Below are positions 56,327 to 64,000 of a stretch of DNA of 64,000 nt, in pieces. Origin of the DNA: Arenibacter sp. 6A1 (GTDB taxonomy: Bacteria; Bacteroidota; Bacteroidia; Flavobacteriales; Flavobacteriaceae); contig NZ_JAAXCQ010000002.1 in assembly GCF_012272855.1 (NCBI RefSeq), positions 124,001 through 188,000 on the forward strand, given 5' to 3'. Numbering within the stretch: position 1 is the stretch's first letter; every line of letters starts with the position of its first letter. The position numbers and the translations under genes were made by a program. Under the pieces are notes generated by a model. It ran no database searches, was not told the origin of the DNA, and worked only from the letters and a program-made list of their open reading frames with translations.

Positions 56327-57313
56327 TTATGCAAAAATTGTGGTTAATCTGTAAAGGAAGAATTCTACATTTTTTACCCCTCTGAACTGTGCCCTGAACG
56401 CTTTAATTTTTGCGTTGAAGGATTCCGCAGAAGCATTCGTACTTCTATTTATAAAATAGTTTAGGATCGACCTATAATTGAGCGATATCGTATTGGCTAT
56501 GGTATTGAAGGCCCTAAAGCCTGTGTTCTGTACATCTTTGTACCAATGTGCCAGCTTTGTATATGCAGATTGTATAGAAGCTGCCGTATTGAATATGTTC
56601 CTGAGCCCCTGTACTAGGTCGAAGGCTATCTTTATGTCGGGATATTGGGCGAACAATATTTTACTTCTTTCGGATTGGTTCTGCGTCCAATTGTTTGGTG
56701 ATTTGTAAAGTAGGTACCTACTTCTGGCTAAGAGTTGTTTTCTGGTGTCCCCATTGCTAAACTCTTTTGGGACGAATGTCCCGTTCTTTGTCCTGGCCTC
56801 TTTAATCTGTTGGTTCTCTTGGTCTATGGCCTCCCATCGGTGTTTGATCCGGATGTCCTGAAGGGCCTCCAGTGCCAGTTTTTGCACATGGAACCTGTCC
56901 GTTACCTGTATCGCCTTTGGGAAGCAGGTCTTGGCGATGGTCTTCATGGAGTTGGCCATATCCAGAGTGATTTCTTTGACCATGGCCCTTTTCTTGGCCG
57001 ATATCTTTAACAGCTGCTCTATAATCGGCCCTACCTTGGTACCGGAGAATATGGCCACTATGGACCCTTTCTTGCCCTTGGCTTTTTTATTGGTGATTAT
57101 GGTGTAGAGTTCTCCTTTGGAGAGTGCTGTTTCGTCAATGGACAGATAAGGCCCTATGTTTTCGGGGAATATAAGCCATTGCTTGGCATGGGATTTCTCC
57201 TTCCACTGCCTAAAATCGCTTAGATAATCCCTAAACTGTCGCTGTAGTTTTTTACCGTTTACCCCATAGAATTGGCCGATGGTATGACAGTCATTTGCTT
57301 TAGTACTGACCAA
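56327..57313 (-). CDS. ISL3-family transposase, catalytic part (ORF B)
   Basis: 328 residues if started at the TTG at 57313. DDE catalytic residues can be placed: Asp in YLSIDETALS, Asp in TLDMANSM and Glu in TNASAESFNAK, with TDRFHVQKLALEAL between, as in DDE_Tnp_ISL3. It overlaps ORF A by 14 bases in a different frame, so expression needs re-initiation at TTG or a frameshift. It is the source type of the remnant at 16261-16532. Confidence 0.9.
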   Translation of the reverse strand: MVSTKANDCHTIGQFYGVNGKKLQRQFRDYLSDFRQWKEKSHAKQWLIFPENIGPYLSIDETALSKGELYTIITNKKAKGKKGSIVAIFSGTKVGPIIEQLLKISAKKRAMVKEITLDMANSMKTIAKTCFPKAIQVTDRFHVQKLALEALQDIRIKHRWEAIDQENQQIKEARTKNGTFVPKEFSNGDTRKQLLARSRYLLYKSPNNWTQNQSERSKILFAQYPDIKIAFDLVQGLRNIFNTAASIQSAYTKLAHWYKDVQNTGFRAFNTIANTISLNYRSILNYFINRSTNASAESFNAKIKAFRAQFRGVKNVEFFLYRLTTIFA

Positions 57314-57653
57314 GTACTTTTAAAAAAGCAGCGAACTCTACGGTCATACGAGTTCCCTGGGCCACCAACTCCCAATCTCTTTGCACGGCTTGCCCCGTGG
57401 CCTTGTCCAGCCAACGGCGGCGCTTAATGTGGAGAAAGACCGACTTTCCCCGTAATGGGAAATCCTGGACGACGATCTCCTTATGAAATCCATGGCCTAT
57501 TAAAATGCGGTGTTTTTCTTCTTTAGGGGTATCCTCTTTTTCTTCAAAATATAAATGAAGCGTACCATCTTCAGTTTTATGGGAAACTAGTTTAAAGTGG
57601 GTTATTAAAAGTTCCGGCAGTATAAGCTTTAATAGGTCGATAGATAATTCCAA
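57300..57653 (-). CDS. ISAon1-type transposase N-terminal region (ORF A)
   Basis: 117 residues. It matches the N-terminal region protein of ISAon1-type elements (start ELSIDLLKLILPELLITHFK; RGKSVFLHIKRRRWLDKATG), which probably binds the IS ends. It ends in GQY, 14 bases into ORF B. Near its end the run TTTTTTAAAA could allow slippage. Confidence 0.85.
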   Translation of the reverse strand: MELSIDLLKLILPELLITHFKLVSHKTEDGTLHLYFEEKEDTPKEEKHRILIGHGFHKEIVVQDFPLRGKSVFLHIKRRRWLDKATGQAVQRDWELVAQGTRMTVEFAAFLKVLGQY

Positions 57654-57803
57654 TGCTGTTCGTTTTACTGCAAATATCGAACTCCTATTTCAATTCACAC
57701 ACAACTTTTGAGCTTGATCCCTAAAAAGGAATCGCTATTTTAAATTTAACACACTTTTAACTTAATTAATAAGAAAAACTAAATAATCAATCAAATTTTC
57801 ACA

Positions 57804-57811
57804 TATGTTTG
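57804..57811 (+). promoter_or_regulatory. Candidate -7 box for the T9SS/RHS gene pair
   Basis: TATGTTTG matches TAnnTTTG, 17 bases before the start codon and outside the IS. No TTG lies at the -33 position. Confidence 0.4.
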
Positions 57812-57828
57812 GTAGGTAAACTCTTCGT

Positions 57829-58287
57829 ATGAAAACATTTCTACTTACGTTAGTATGTATAGCAGTAACACTTAATGTGTTTGCACAACAAAAGCTTAAA
57901 TTCACATATGACACGGCGGGGAACCAAATCCTTAGGGACAGGGTATGTCTAACGTGCTTAAAGGCCGTTATGCCTCAAAATTTAGATTCCCTATTTGTGG
58001 ATTCAATTGATGAATTGGGATTGACTGATATTTTGGATTTTGAAATGACCGCGTATCCCAATCCTGTAACGGAGACCCTGTTCGTGGAATGGTTTCCTAA
58101 TGAACGCTTAAAGCCCAGGGAGTTACAGCTGTTTACGATAGATGGCAGGCATCTGTCCACCATACCTATCCATACCGTGCGAGGGGAGCAGCCCGTTTAT
58201 TTTAAAAATAATCCCCCTGGTCTTTACCTGCTCAAGGTACTCTTCGAGAACGGAGAGCGCCGGACCATTAGAATAGTCAAAAGCTGA
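57829..58287 (+). CDS. Small secreted protein with one YD-like motif and T9SS type A sorting domain
   Basis: 152 residues. Signal peptide (FLLTLVCIAVTLNVFAQ), then KLKFTYDTAGNQILRDRVCLTCLK, which has the form of a single RHS/YD unit (YDxxGNxxxR) followed by a CxxC pair, then a linker and a C-terminal type A sorting domain (MTAYPNPVTETLFVEW, PPGLYLLKVLFENGERRTIRIVKS). It would be exported by T9SS. It lies 134 bases before the large SpvB/RHS gene on the same strand, so the two are probably expressed together. It may be a partner, a carrier, or what is left of a larger RHS gene. Confidence 0.8.
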   Translation: MKTFLLTLVCIAVTLNVFAQQKLKFTYDTAGNQILRDRVCLTCLKAVMPQNLDSLFVDSIDELGLTDILDFEMTAYPNPVTETLFVEWFPNERLKPRELQLFTIDGRHLSTIPIHTVRGEQPVYFKNNPPGLYLLKVLFENGERRTIRIVKS

Positions 58288-58421
58288 ACCGAAGGCCAAT
58301 ATCTCCCTAATAATAACCCAACCAATAAGTATGAAATGTCCATTATCAATTTGTTGCCAACCAACCGATATTATAACGAGGACATTACATCTGACCTTTG
58401 AAAAACTATAAGTATTAACAG

Positions 58422-61400
58422 ATGAAAAAGATTTTGATCTTCTCCGTATTCTCCATAGGTTCTTTTGGAGTATACGCCCAGACCGATTACACCGAAATCC
58501 CTTTGGAAGCGACCCCTATTACGGTTATCGAACGCACCGAAGATAAATCGCCCCCTTCAATGGAATTGGATATGGATGCGAACATGGAAGCAATGGGCTC
58601 TGGAGCCGGAGGTTCCGAAATCTCGGAAACTACTGGGGACCTTTCCGTTTCCCTTACTGGAGGAGCCACCTATTCCGTCCCCATCAAGGTGCCGCCGGGA
58701 ATCAACGGGATAGTACCTACAATCGCACTTTCGTATAACAGTCAGGGCGGTAATGGTATGGCCGGCTATGGCTGGAACGTTTCGGGCATTTCAGTGATCA
58801 CACGGATCCCCTCCACCAAATTCCACGACAATAACATCGATCCGGTCGATTTTGACAGTGCGGACCGTTTTGCATTGGACGGGCAGCGATTGGTATTGAA
58901 GTCGGGTACCTATGGGGCCAGCGGGGCGATCTATGAGACCGAGAACTTCTCCAATGTGAAAATAGTTTCAAATGGGGTTTCAACTTATGGGTCGTCATAC
59001 GGGCCTCTTTCCTTTACGGTCACCTATCCAGATGGTTCCGTGGCCAAATATGGCAATAGTACCGATAGTCGATCTAGAACAGATTATGCCATTACCAGTT
59101 GGCAGGACCCGCAGGGCATTATGGTTAATTATACCTATACCGCGGCGAACAATTCCTTGAGCATAGCTTCCATAAAATACGGACATAGAACGGGAGGTAC
59201 CGCTCCGAACGAGATAGCCTTTGTCTATAAGTCCCGTAAACGTCCCGAACAGTCCTTTATCGGGGGTCAGGATTTTCGAAGGAAGACCATCCTTTCCACG
59301 ATCAATGTGAAGACAGGGGCCATAGGCTATCGCAACTACTTGCTGGCGCATAATTTCAATACCCTCGGATTTGAACGGCTGACCAGTATCACTGAAAAGA
59401 GCGGGGACAATTCCCTTAGTTTTAATCCGATCAGCTTTAATTATAGCGATTCCCCAGCAAGTCTGGGTGCCTCAACAATAACTACCAGTTTAACAGTAAG
59501 CAATATTGAAAAGCGAAATGCGCATATGGTTCCTTTGGATTATACCGGGGATGGGAAAATGGATTTTATCGTTTATCCCAAAAATAGGAGCGAACGTACC
59601 AAATTTTGGATCTTCCAGGAAATCCAATCGGGGAACACCAATATTGGCAGCCAAGTAAGTACCCCTATTTTTGAGACTATGTTTCCAATAGCCTATCTTG
59701 ATGGGGCCAATAAATTAGCCAAGGCCCAAGGTTTCGGATTGGTTACCCATACTGGTACCAATGAGGTACGATTCAAGGTAAACGGACAGAGCACTTATGC
59801 ACCTGCCGCCCAGTATTATGAAAAAACTTGGAACGCTCCCAGTTATACCCCAAAATACGATTGTACAACCAGTCGCAACCCGGAAAGGGTACCATTGAAC
59901 TATATATCAGGGGATTTCAATGGTGACGGGCTTACCGATATCATAGCAATAGCCAATCCCTACTCTTACGAAACATGCTACCCTATACTTCCAAGGCCAG
60001 GCGAATCCTGTGGTGACTGTTGTAGATGTGAAACCACCAACGTACCCGATTCTAAGGTTTATTTTATAAATCTAGATCGTAGGATATCTACCGGATTTAC
60101 CAATCAGGCGGGCACCCTGGAGACGGCCCTTCAATCGGACCATCGTTTGCTTACCGCAGATTTCAACGGTGATGGAAAAACGGATATATTACACGTTACA
60201 TCAGGAAAGATAGATGTCTACACACTGAATTCGGCCAACGGCTTGGTGCGGTTATGGTCCACTACGGACTCTCGTATTAGAACGGACTATCCCTTATATC
60301 TGGGAGATTACAATGGGGACGGAAAGACCGATTTTATGATGCCGACGGCCAATAATAGCGCTACGTTTGCCCTCTTTCTTTCTACTGGGGTCCAATTTTC
60401 CCTTAAGATACAAGTTTATCCCTTTACGTATAAACAATATAGTATAGCAACAAGTCCGATCAATTCGTACGACCTTATTCCAACCGATATCAATGGCGAT
60501 GGGCGTACCGATATCCTGGAATACAAAACCACCACCCATAACGGTGGTGCCAACGGATCCCAAACGGTTGGGATGTACTATAATACCTTTTCTACGGTGA
60601 GCGAAGTTACCCCGGCATTCAGCTTTATTAAATCGGCCACAAAGACCGGGACCTTGAATCACCTGCCCATCCCTGTTTTCCTATCTCCGGCCGACCGATC
60701 GAACAATAATCTTGATTTTGTAACGATCAGTAATAACACCTTGTGCAATTTTACCTTTGGGAAGGACAATAGGGAGGATATGCTTCTCCGTTCGATATCC
60801 AACAAAGGAACTACCCATAACATAACCTATCGCGAACTTGATCCCCATATTCAGGCGAGCGATACGTATGCTTTTTATGAGACCCGATCAGATCAGGTAT
60901 ATCCTTTTGTGGATATTGATGTGGCCAAGGGAACCAAGTTGGTAGCCACTCTTCAACGTTCGGTGAGCGGAACCACTACCATCAAGCAACATTTCGCCTA
61001 CCAAGGGGCCGTAGCCCATGCCGATGGTCTCGGGTTCATGGGTTTTACAGGGCTTGCCCGCAGCGATTGGAGCACCCAGGATTCGGACCGTATCTGGAAC
61101 ATTACCAAGCACGATATCGCCAAACGCGGAGCAGTATCCAGCAGTTATTCCATGGCCAATTATTTTACTCTTAATTCCATACCCCCGGATTATATCGCAA
61201 AGACTACCTATGTGAACGCCTCTTCCCTGGCCGCCAACAAGGTATTCAAGATCAGCAATACCTCCAACCTGGTACAGAACGGTCTGGACGGTACCGCTAC
61301 CACCACCAGCTACCTCTACGATACGTATAACAACCCCACCAAGATTACGGTGGATTATTCCGGGCAGGGTAGCAGTGTTACAGACCTTACCTATGGCAAC

Positions 61401-64000
61401 AGTACGGGCGCTACCTACTATATCGGGCGGCCCCTTACCAAAAAGAACACAACCACCATAGGTGGCAATGCCTTCTCCACAGAGGAAAACTATGTCTATT
61501 CAGGCTACTTGGTAACTACAAAAAATACAAAGGGGAACGGCACTGCCTTTGACTCGGAGACCTATACGTATGATGTCTTTGGCAATATAAAGACAAAGAC
61601 CATTACGCCGAACGGGGAAACGGCACGACAGCTAAAGTACGATTATGACACTTCCGGTAGGTATTTGGTAAAAAGCTATGATGTGGAAAATCTGGCCACC
61701 TCTTATGAATACAATACCACCACCGGCACCTTGAAGAAGGAGACGAACCCCTTCGGTCTCGTTACCCAATATTTATACGATACTTGGAACCGGCTCACCA
61801 AGGTTACTGACTATCTGGGAAAGAACGTCAATACCACCTATGTGGAAACCTACAACACCTATACCGTGACCGTTACCGCCGATGACGGCAGCAGTACCAT
61901 TACCGTATATGACCCGCTCCAAAGGTTGGTCAAGGAAAGTAAAAAGGACGTCTTGGGACAATGGGTGAACAAAAGCTACCAGTACGATAAGTTCGATCGG
62001 GTGTGGAAGGAGAGCGAGCCCTATATAGGTACGGCGGCAAGTCAATGGAACACCACCGAGTACGACCTGTACGGCAGGCCCAAAACGTTGACCTCCTATA
62101 CGGGAAAGGTTACGAATATCAGCTATTCCGGACAAACGGTTACGGTGAATGACGGTACCAAGACCGTTGCCACTACCAAGAACGCCCTAGGGAACGTAAC
62201 CCAGGTTACCGATCCGGGCGGCACCATCGCATACACCTATTTTGGCAACGGGGCCATGAAGTCCAGCACCTATTCCGGTATCGCCCAAACCATAGAACAG
62301 GATGGCTGGGGAAGAAGGACAAAATTTATAGATCCTTCCGCTGGGACTTATACCTATGCATACAATGGTTTTGGAGAGCTCACCGAGGAAACCACCCCAA
62401 AAGGGGTTACCGATTACACCTATAGTACCGTTGGCAAGCTAACCCAAAAAAAGGTGACGGGCGATGCCAGCACCAATATGATCATCAACTATACCTATGA
62501 TGCTACCAGCAAGTTGCCTACGAGTATTGCCCTGGCCACCAATGCCGATGGCAATACGGGGACTACCACTATTGCCTATGACAGTTATAAGCGGGTAACC
62601 AGTACCATTGAGACCAACTCCCATGCCAAATTTACCAAATGGTTTACCTACGATGCCTTTGGGAACGTGGCGACCGAGGAAAGTGAGGGCCGATTATTAA
62701 GTAATAACAAGTTCAGTAAGATCAAGGTAAAGAATACCTATGCCAACGGGCAGTTAAAGAACGTGAACGACTTTGCCACCAACGAAGAACTTTGGAACAT
62801 AACCGGTCTCAATGCTCGTGGGCAGGTGACCACCTCCACGATGGGAGTGGCCGTAAAGCGTACCAATACGTATGATACCTATGGATATCTTACACAGGCC
62901 CTTGCTCAAAAGAACGTAACCACCTCTCCAGTAGAGCTGATGAAGCTCAGCTTTAACTTTAATGTGCAGCGGGGCATCCTCAACAGTCGCACCAACAGCC
63001 TATTTGCCTGGACGGAAAATTTCACCTATGATTCCCAGGATCGTTTGCTCAGCTTTAACGATAATAACGGGGCCAAGAACCAAGATTACGATAATAAAGG
63101 ACGGATCAATACCCTCTCCAACTTAGGAACCTTTACCTATAACAGCACTAATTACCAGAATACGGGATTGACCCTGAACCCTACCGGAGAGAGCTATTAC
63201 AACAATTTTACTACCCAGACCATCACCTACAATGCCTTTAAGAGCCCCGTGGAGATCCATGAGAACGGAAAGGACCGGATCGGTTTCCAGTACAATGCGG
63301 GCATGGGCCGTGCCACCATGTACTACGGCGGTACCCAGGCCACCAAGGAGGACCGTCCCTTTAGGAAGCACTATTCCCAGGACGGCAGCATGGAGATCAA
63401 ATGGGAGAAGGCCACGGGAAGGACTACTTTCGTTACCTATGTGGGCGGGGATGCCTATTCCTCGCCGGTAATCTACCATTCGGATCAGGGCAGTACTACT
63501 ACGGCCCAATACCTGTACCTGCACAGGGATTATTTGGGCAGCATCTTGGGGATAACGGACAAAAATGGTACTTTTAAGGAGAAGCGGCATTTTGATGCCT
63601 GGGGCAATATCGTTAAATTGACGGACGGGACCAATGCGGCACTGACGAAATTCGCCGTCTTGGACCGTGGCTATACGGGGCACGAGCACCTGCAGGAAGT
63701 AAACCTGATCCACATGAACGGGCGGCTCTACGATTCCATGCTGCACCGTTTTTTGATGCCCGATAATTACGTGCAGGACCCATTTAGTACGATGAGCTTT
63801 AACCGGTATTCATACGTGCTGAACAATCCGTTGATGTACGTGGATCCTAGTGGTGAGGCTTGGGAATGGATCGCTGTAGGGGCCGTCGCAGCTGTGTACG
63901 CCATATTCAACGTAGTTAAAACGATACATGAGAAAAATCAGTACGAAAAGAACTTGGCCAAAAATGCTCCTGAAAATCAGGTTCCAACACCATCCAGCGG
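58422..64000 (+). CDS. Giant secreted SpvB/FG-GAP/YD-repeat/RHS-core protein (polymorphic toxin-like), 3' end outside window
   Basis: The frame is open from the ATG at 58422 to the window end (1859 codons seen). A Sec signal peptide runs to about residue 20 (ILIFSVFSIGSFGVYAQ). An SpvB-like region from about 73 has PPGINGIVPTIALSYNS and GMAGYGWNVSGISVITR. Four FG-GAP style DxNGDGxTD motifs lie near residues 498, 580, 628 and 688. A TcB middle-like region follows near 830-900 (GLGFMGFTGLARSDW), then many YD repeats from about 960 to 1700 and an RHS core around 1700-1808 (YLGSILGITDKNGTFKEKRHFDAWGN, LNNPLMYVDPSGE). After the core a hydrophobic segment begins (WIAVGAVAAVYAIFNVV) and the window ends. 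TcB/TcC-type and RHS proteins form a shell around a C-terminal toxin; here that cargo is not visible. The DNA is visibly richer in G and C than the core genes. Confidence 0.9.
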   Translation, partial: MKKILIFSVFSIGSFGVYAQTDYTEIPLEATPITVIERTEDKSPPSMELDMDANMEAMGSGAGGSEISETTGDLSVSLTGGATYSVPIKVPPGINGIVPTIALSYNSQGGNGMAGYGWNVSGISVITRIPSTKFHDNNIDPVDFDSADRFALDGQRLVLKSGTYGASGAIYETENFSNVKIVSNGVSTYGSSYGPLSFTVTYPDGSVAKYGNSTDSRSRTDYAITSWQDPQGIMVNYTYTAANNSLSIASIKYGHRTGGTAPNEIAFVYKSRKRPEQSFIGGQDFRRKTILSTINVKTGAIGYRNYLLAHNFNTLGFERLTSITEKSGDNSLSFNPISFNYSDSPASLGASTITTSLTVSNIEKRNAHMVPLDYTGDGKMDFIVYPKNRSERTKFWIFQEIQSGNTNIGSQVSTPIFETMFPIAYLDGANKLAKAQGFGLVTHTGTNEVRFKVNGQSTYAPAAQYYEKTWNAPSYTPKYDCTTSRNPERVPLNYISGDFNGDGLTDIIAIANPYSYETCYPILPRPGESCGDCCRCETTNVPDSKVYFINLDRRISTGFTNQAGTLETALQSDHRLLTADFNGDGKTDILHVTSGKIDVYTLNSANGLVRLWSTTDSRIRTDYPLYLGDYNGDGKTDFMMPTANNSATFALFLSTGVQFSLKIQVYPFTYKQYSIATSPINSYDLIPTDINGDGRTDILEYKTTTHNGGANGSQTVGMYYNTFSTVSEVTPAFSFIKSATKTGTLNHLPIPVFLSPADRSNNNLDFVTISNNTLCNFTFGKDNREDMLLRSISNKGTTHNITYRELDPHIQASDTYAFYETRSDQVYPFVDIDVAKGTKLVATLQRSVSGTTTIKQHFAYQGAVAHADGLGFMGFTGLARSDWSTQDSDRIWNITKHDIAKRGAVSSSYSMANYFTLNSIPPDYIAKTTYVNASSLAANKVFKISNTSNLVQNGLDGTATTTSYLYDTYNNPTKITVDYSGQGSSVTDLTYGNSTGATYYIGRPLTKKNTTTIGGNAFSTEENYVYSGYLVTTKNTKGNGTAFDSETYTYDVFGNIKTKTITPNGETARQLKYDYDTSGRYLVKSYDVENLATSYEYNTTTGTLKKETNPFGLVTQYLYDTWNRLTKVTDYLGKNVNTTYVETYNTYTVTVTADDGSSTITVYDPLQRLVKESKKDVLGQWVNKSYQYDKFDRVWKESEPYIGTAASQWNTTEYDLYGRPKTLTSYTGKVTNISYSGQTVTVNDGTKTVATTKNALGNVTQVTDPGGTIAYTYFGNGAMKSSTYSGIAQTIEQDGWGRRTKFIDPSAGTYTYAYNGFGELTEETTPKGVTDYTYSTVGKLTQKKVTGDASTNMIINYTYDATSKLPTSIALATNADGNTGTTTIAYDSYKRVTSTIETNSHAKFTKWFTYDAFGNVATEESEGRLLSNNKFSKIKVKNTYANGQLKNVNDFATNEELWNITGLNARGQVTTSTMGVAVKRTNTYDTYGYLTQALAQKNVTTSPVELMKLSFNFNVQRGILNSRTNSLFAWTENFTYDSQDRLLSFNDNNGAKNQDYDNKGRINTLSNLGTFTYNSTNYQNTGLTLNPTGESYYNNFTTQTITYNAFKSPVEIHENGKDRIGFQYNAGMGRATMYYGGTQATKEDRPFRKHYSQDGSMEIKWEKATGRTTFVTYVGGDAYSSPVIYHSDQGSTTTAQYLYLHRDYLGSILGITDKNGTFKEKRHFDAWGNIVKLTDGTNAALTKFAVLDRGYTGHEHLQEVNLIHMNGRLYDSMLHRFLMPDNYVQDPFSTMSFNRYSYVLNNPLMYVDPSGEAWEWIAVGAVAAVYAIFNVVKTIHEKNQYEKNLAKNAPENQVPTPSS

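Larger units (their letters stand above)
56243..57720 (-). mobile_element. Complete ISL3-family (ISAon1-type) insertion sequence
   Basis: The ends are imperfect inverted repeats: GGATCAAGTCAAAAAGTTGTGG on the left and, reversed, GGATCAAGCTCAAAAGTTGTGT on the right. Between them lie two transposase frames on the minus strand. Size is about 1478 bases. No target duplication could be seen beside these ends. Confidence 0.88.

Noticed and set aside
56230-57735. Target-site duplication around the IS
   Set aside because: The 8 bases outside each inverted repeat (CTTTGTAT and CTAAAAAG) do not match, so no duplication is claimed.
63123-63746. 207-codon frame on minus strand inside the RHS gene
   Set aside because: Antisense to YD repeats and the RHS core; it has no recognisable motif. 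Similar shadows occur along the whole RHS gene.
1-64000. CRISPR array
   Set aside because: No run of regularly spaced short direct repeats and no Cas-like protein was seen. The repeats present are dispersed, not arrayed.

Overview
The window reads as chromosomal DNA of a marine-type flavobacterium (Bacteroidota, family Flavobacteriaceae). Three things support this: type IX secretion (T9SS) C-terminal sorting domains on secreted proteins, -7 boxes of the form TAnnTTTG with an upstream TTG element instead of sigma70 promoters, and family-typical gene forms (exonuclease-fused DnaE, alanine-tailed S16, OlsF, DUF4286, ISAon1-type IS). Species cannot be fixed from the sequence alone.

Layout. 1-5401 is a catabolic cluster on the minus strand: a PVC-type dehydrogenase-like lipoprotein (cut by the window edge), a lipoprotein sulfatase and a Tat-exported GH109-type glycosidase; a second sulfatase lies at 24334-25761. 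5850-15737 holds a PAS histidine kinase with a receiver protein, an SMR exporter, PEP carboxylase, a PAP2 phosphatase and an SLC12-type transporter. 15962-16853 is a mosaic: two identical tRNA-Asp copies flank a rearranged IS remnant and a structured repeat. 16891-33780 is mostly core metabolism and information processing (DUF58, trxA, dnaE, rpsP-rimM, trmN6, gcdH, a hybrid kinase, a TerB protein, fbp, a GNAT protein, aspartokinase). 33864-55862 continues with olsF, a TM2 protein, VOC and DUF1801 proteins, a 2-hydroxyacid dehydrogenase, the TPR-DUF4286-rsmA-mgtE run, a lipid kinase, serS, HTTM-ribF, a large T9SS metalloprotease with a lipoprotein partner, and prs-rplY-pth.

From tRNA-Leu(CAA) at 56021 onward the character changes. 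There is an intact ISL3/ISAon1-type IS, then a short T9SS-sorted protein with one YD-like motif, then a very large secreted SpvB/FG-GAP/YD-repeat/RHS-core protein that runs off the window just as its variable C-terminal (probable effector) region begins. This is the most interesting part and looks like an accessory polymorphic-toxin locus next to a tRNA gene.

Scattered between genes is an 80-bp structured repeat with three full copies, one fragment and one divergent relative. The ends of each full copy can pair (GCGTT/AACGC).

Limits: all calls come from reading the sequence and recalling family features. No database search, folding or phylogeny was run, and residue positions are hand counts.
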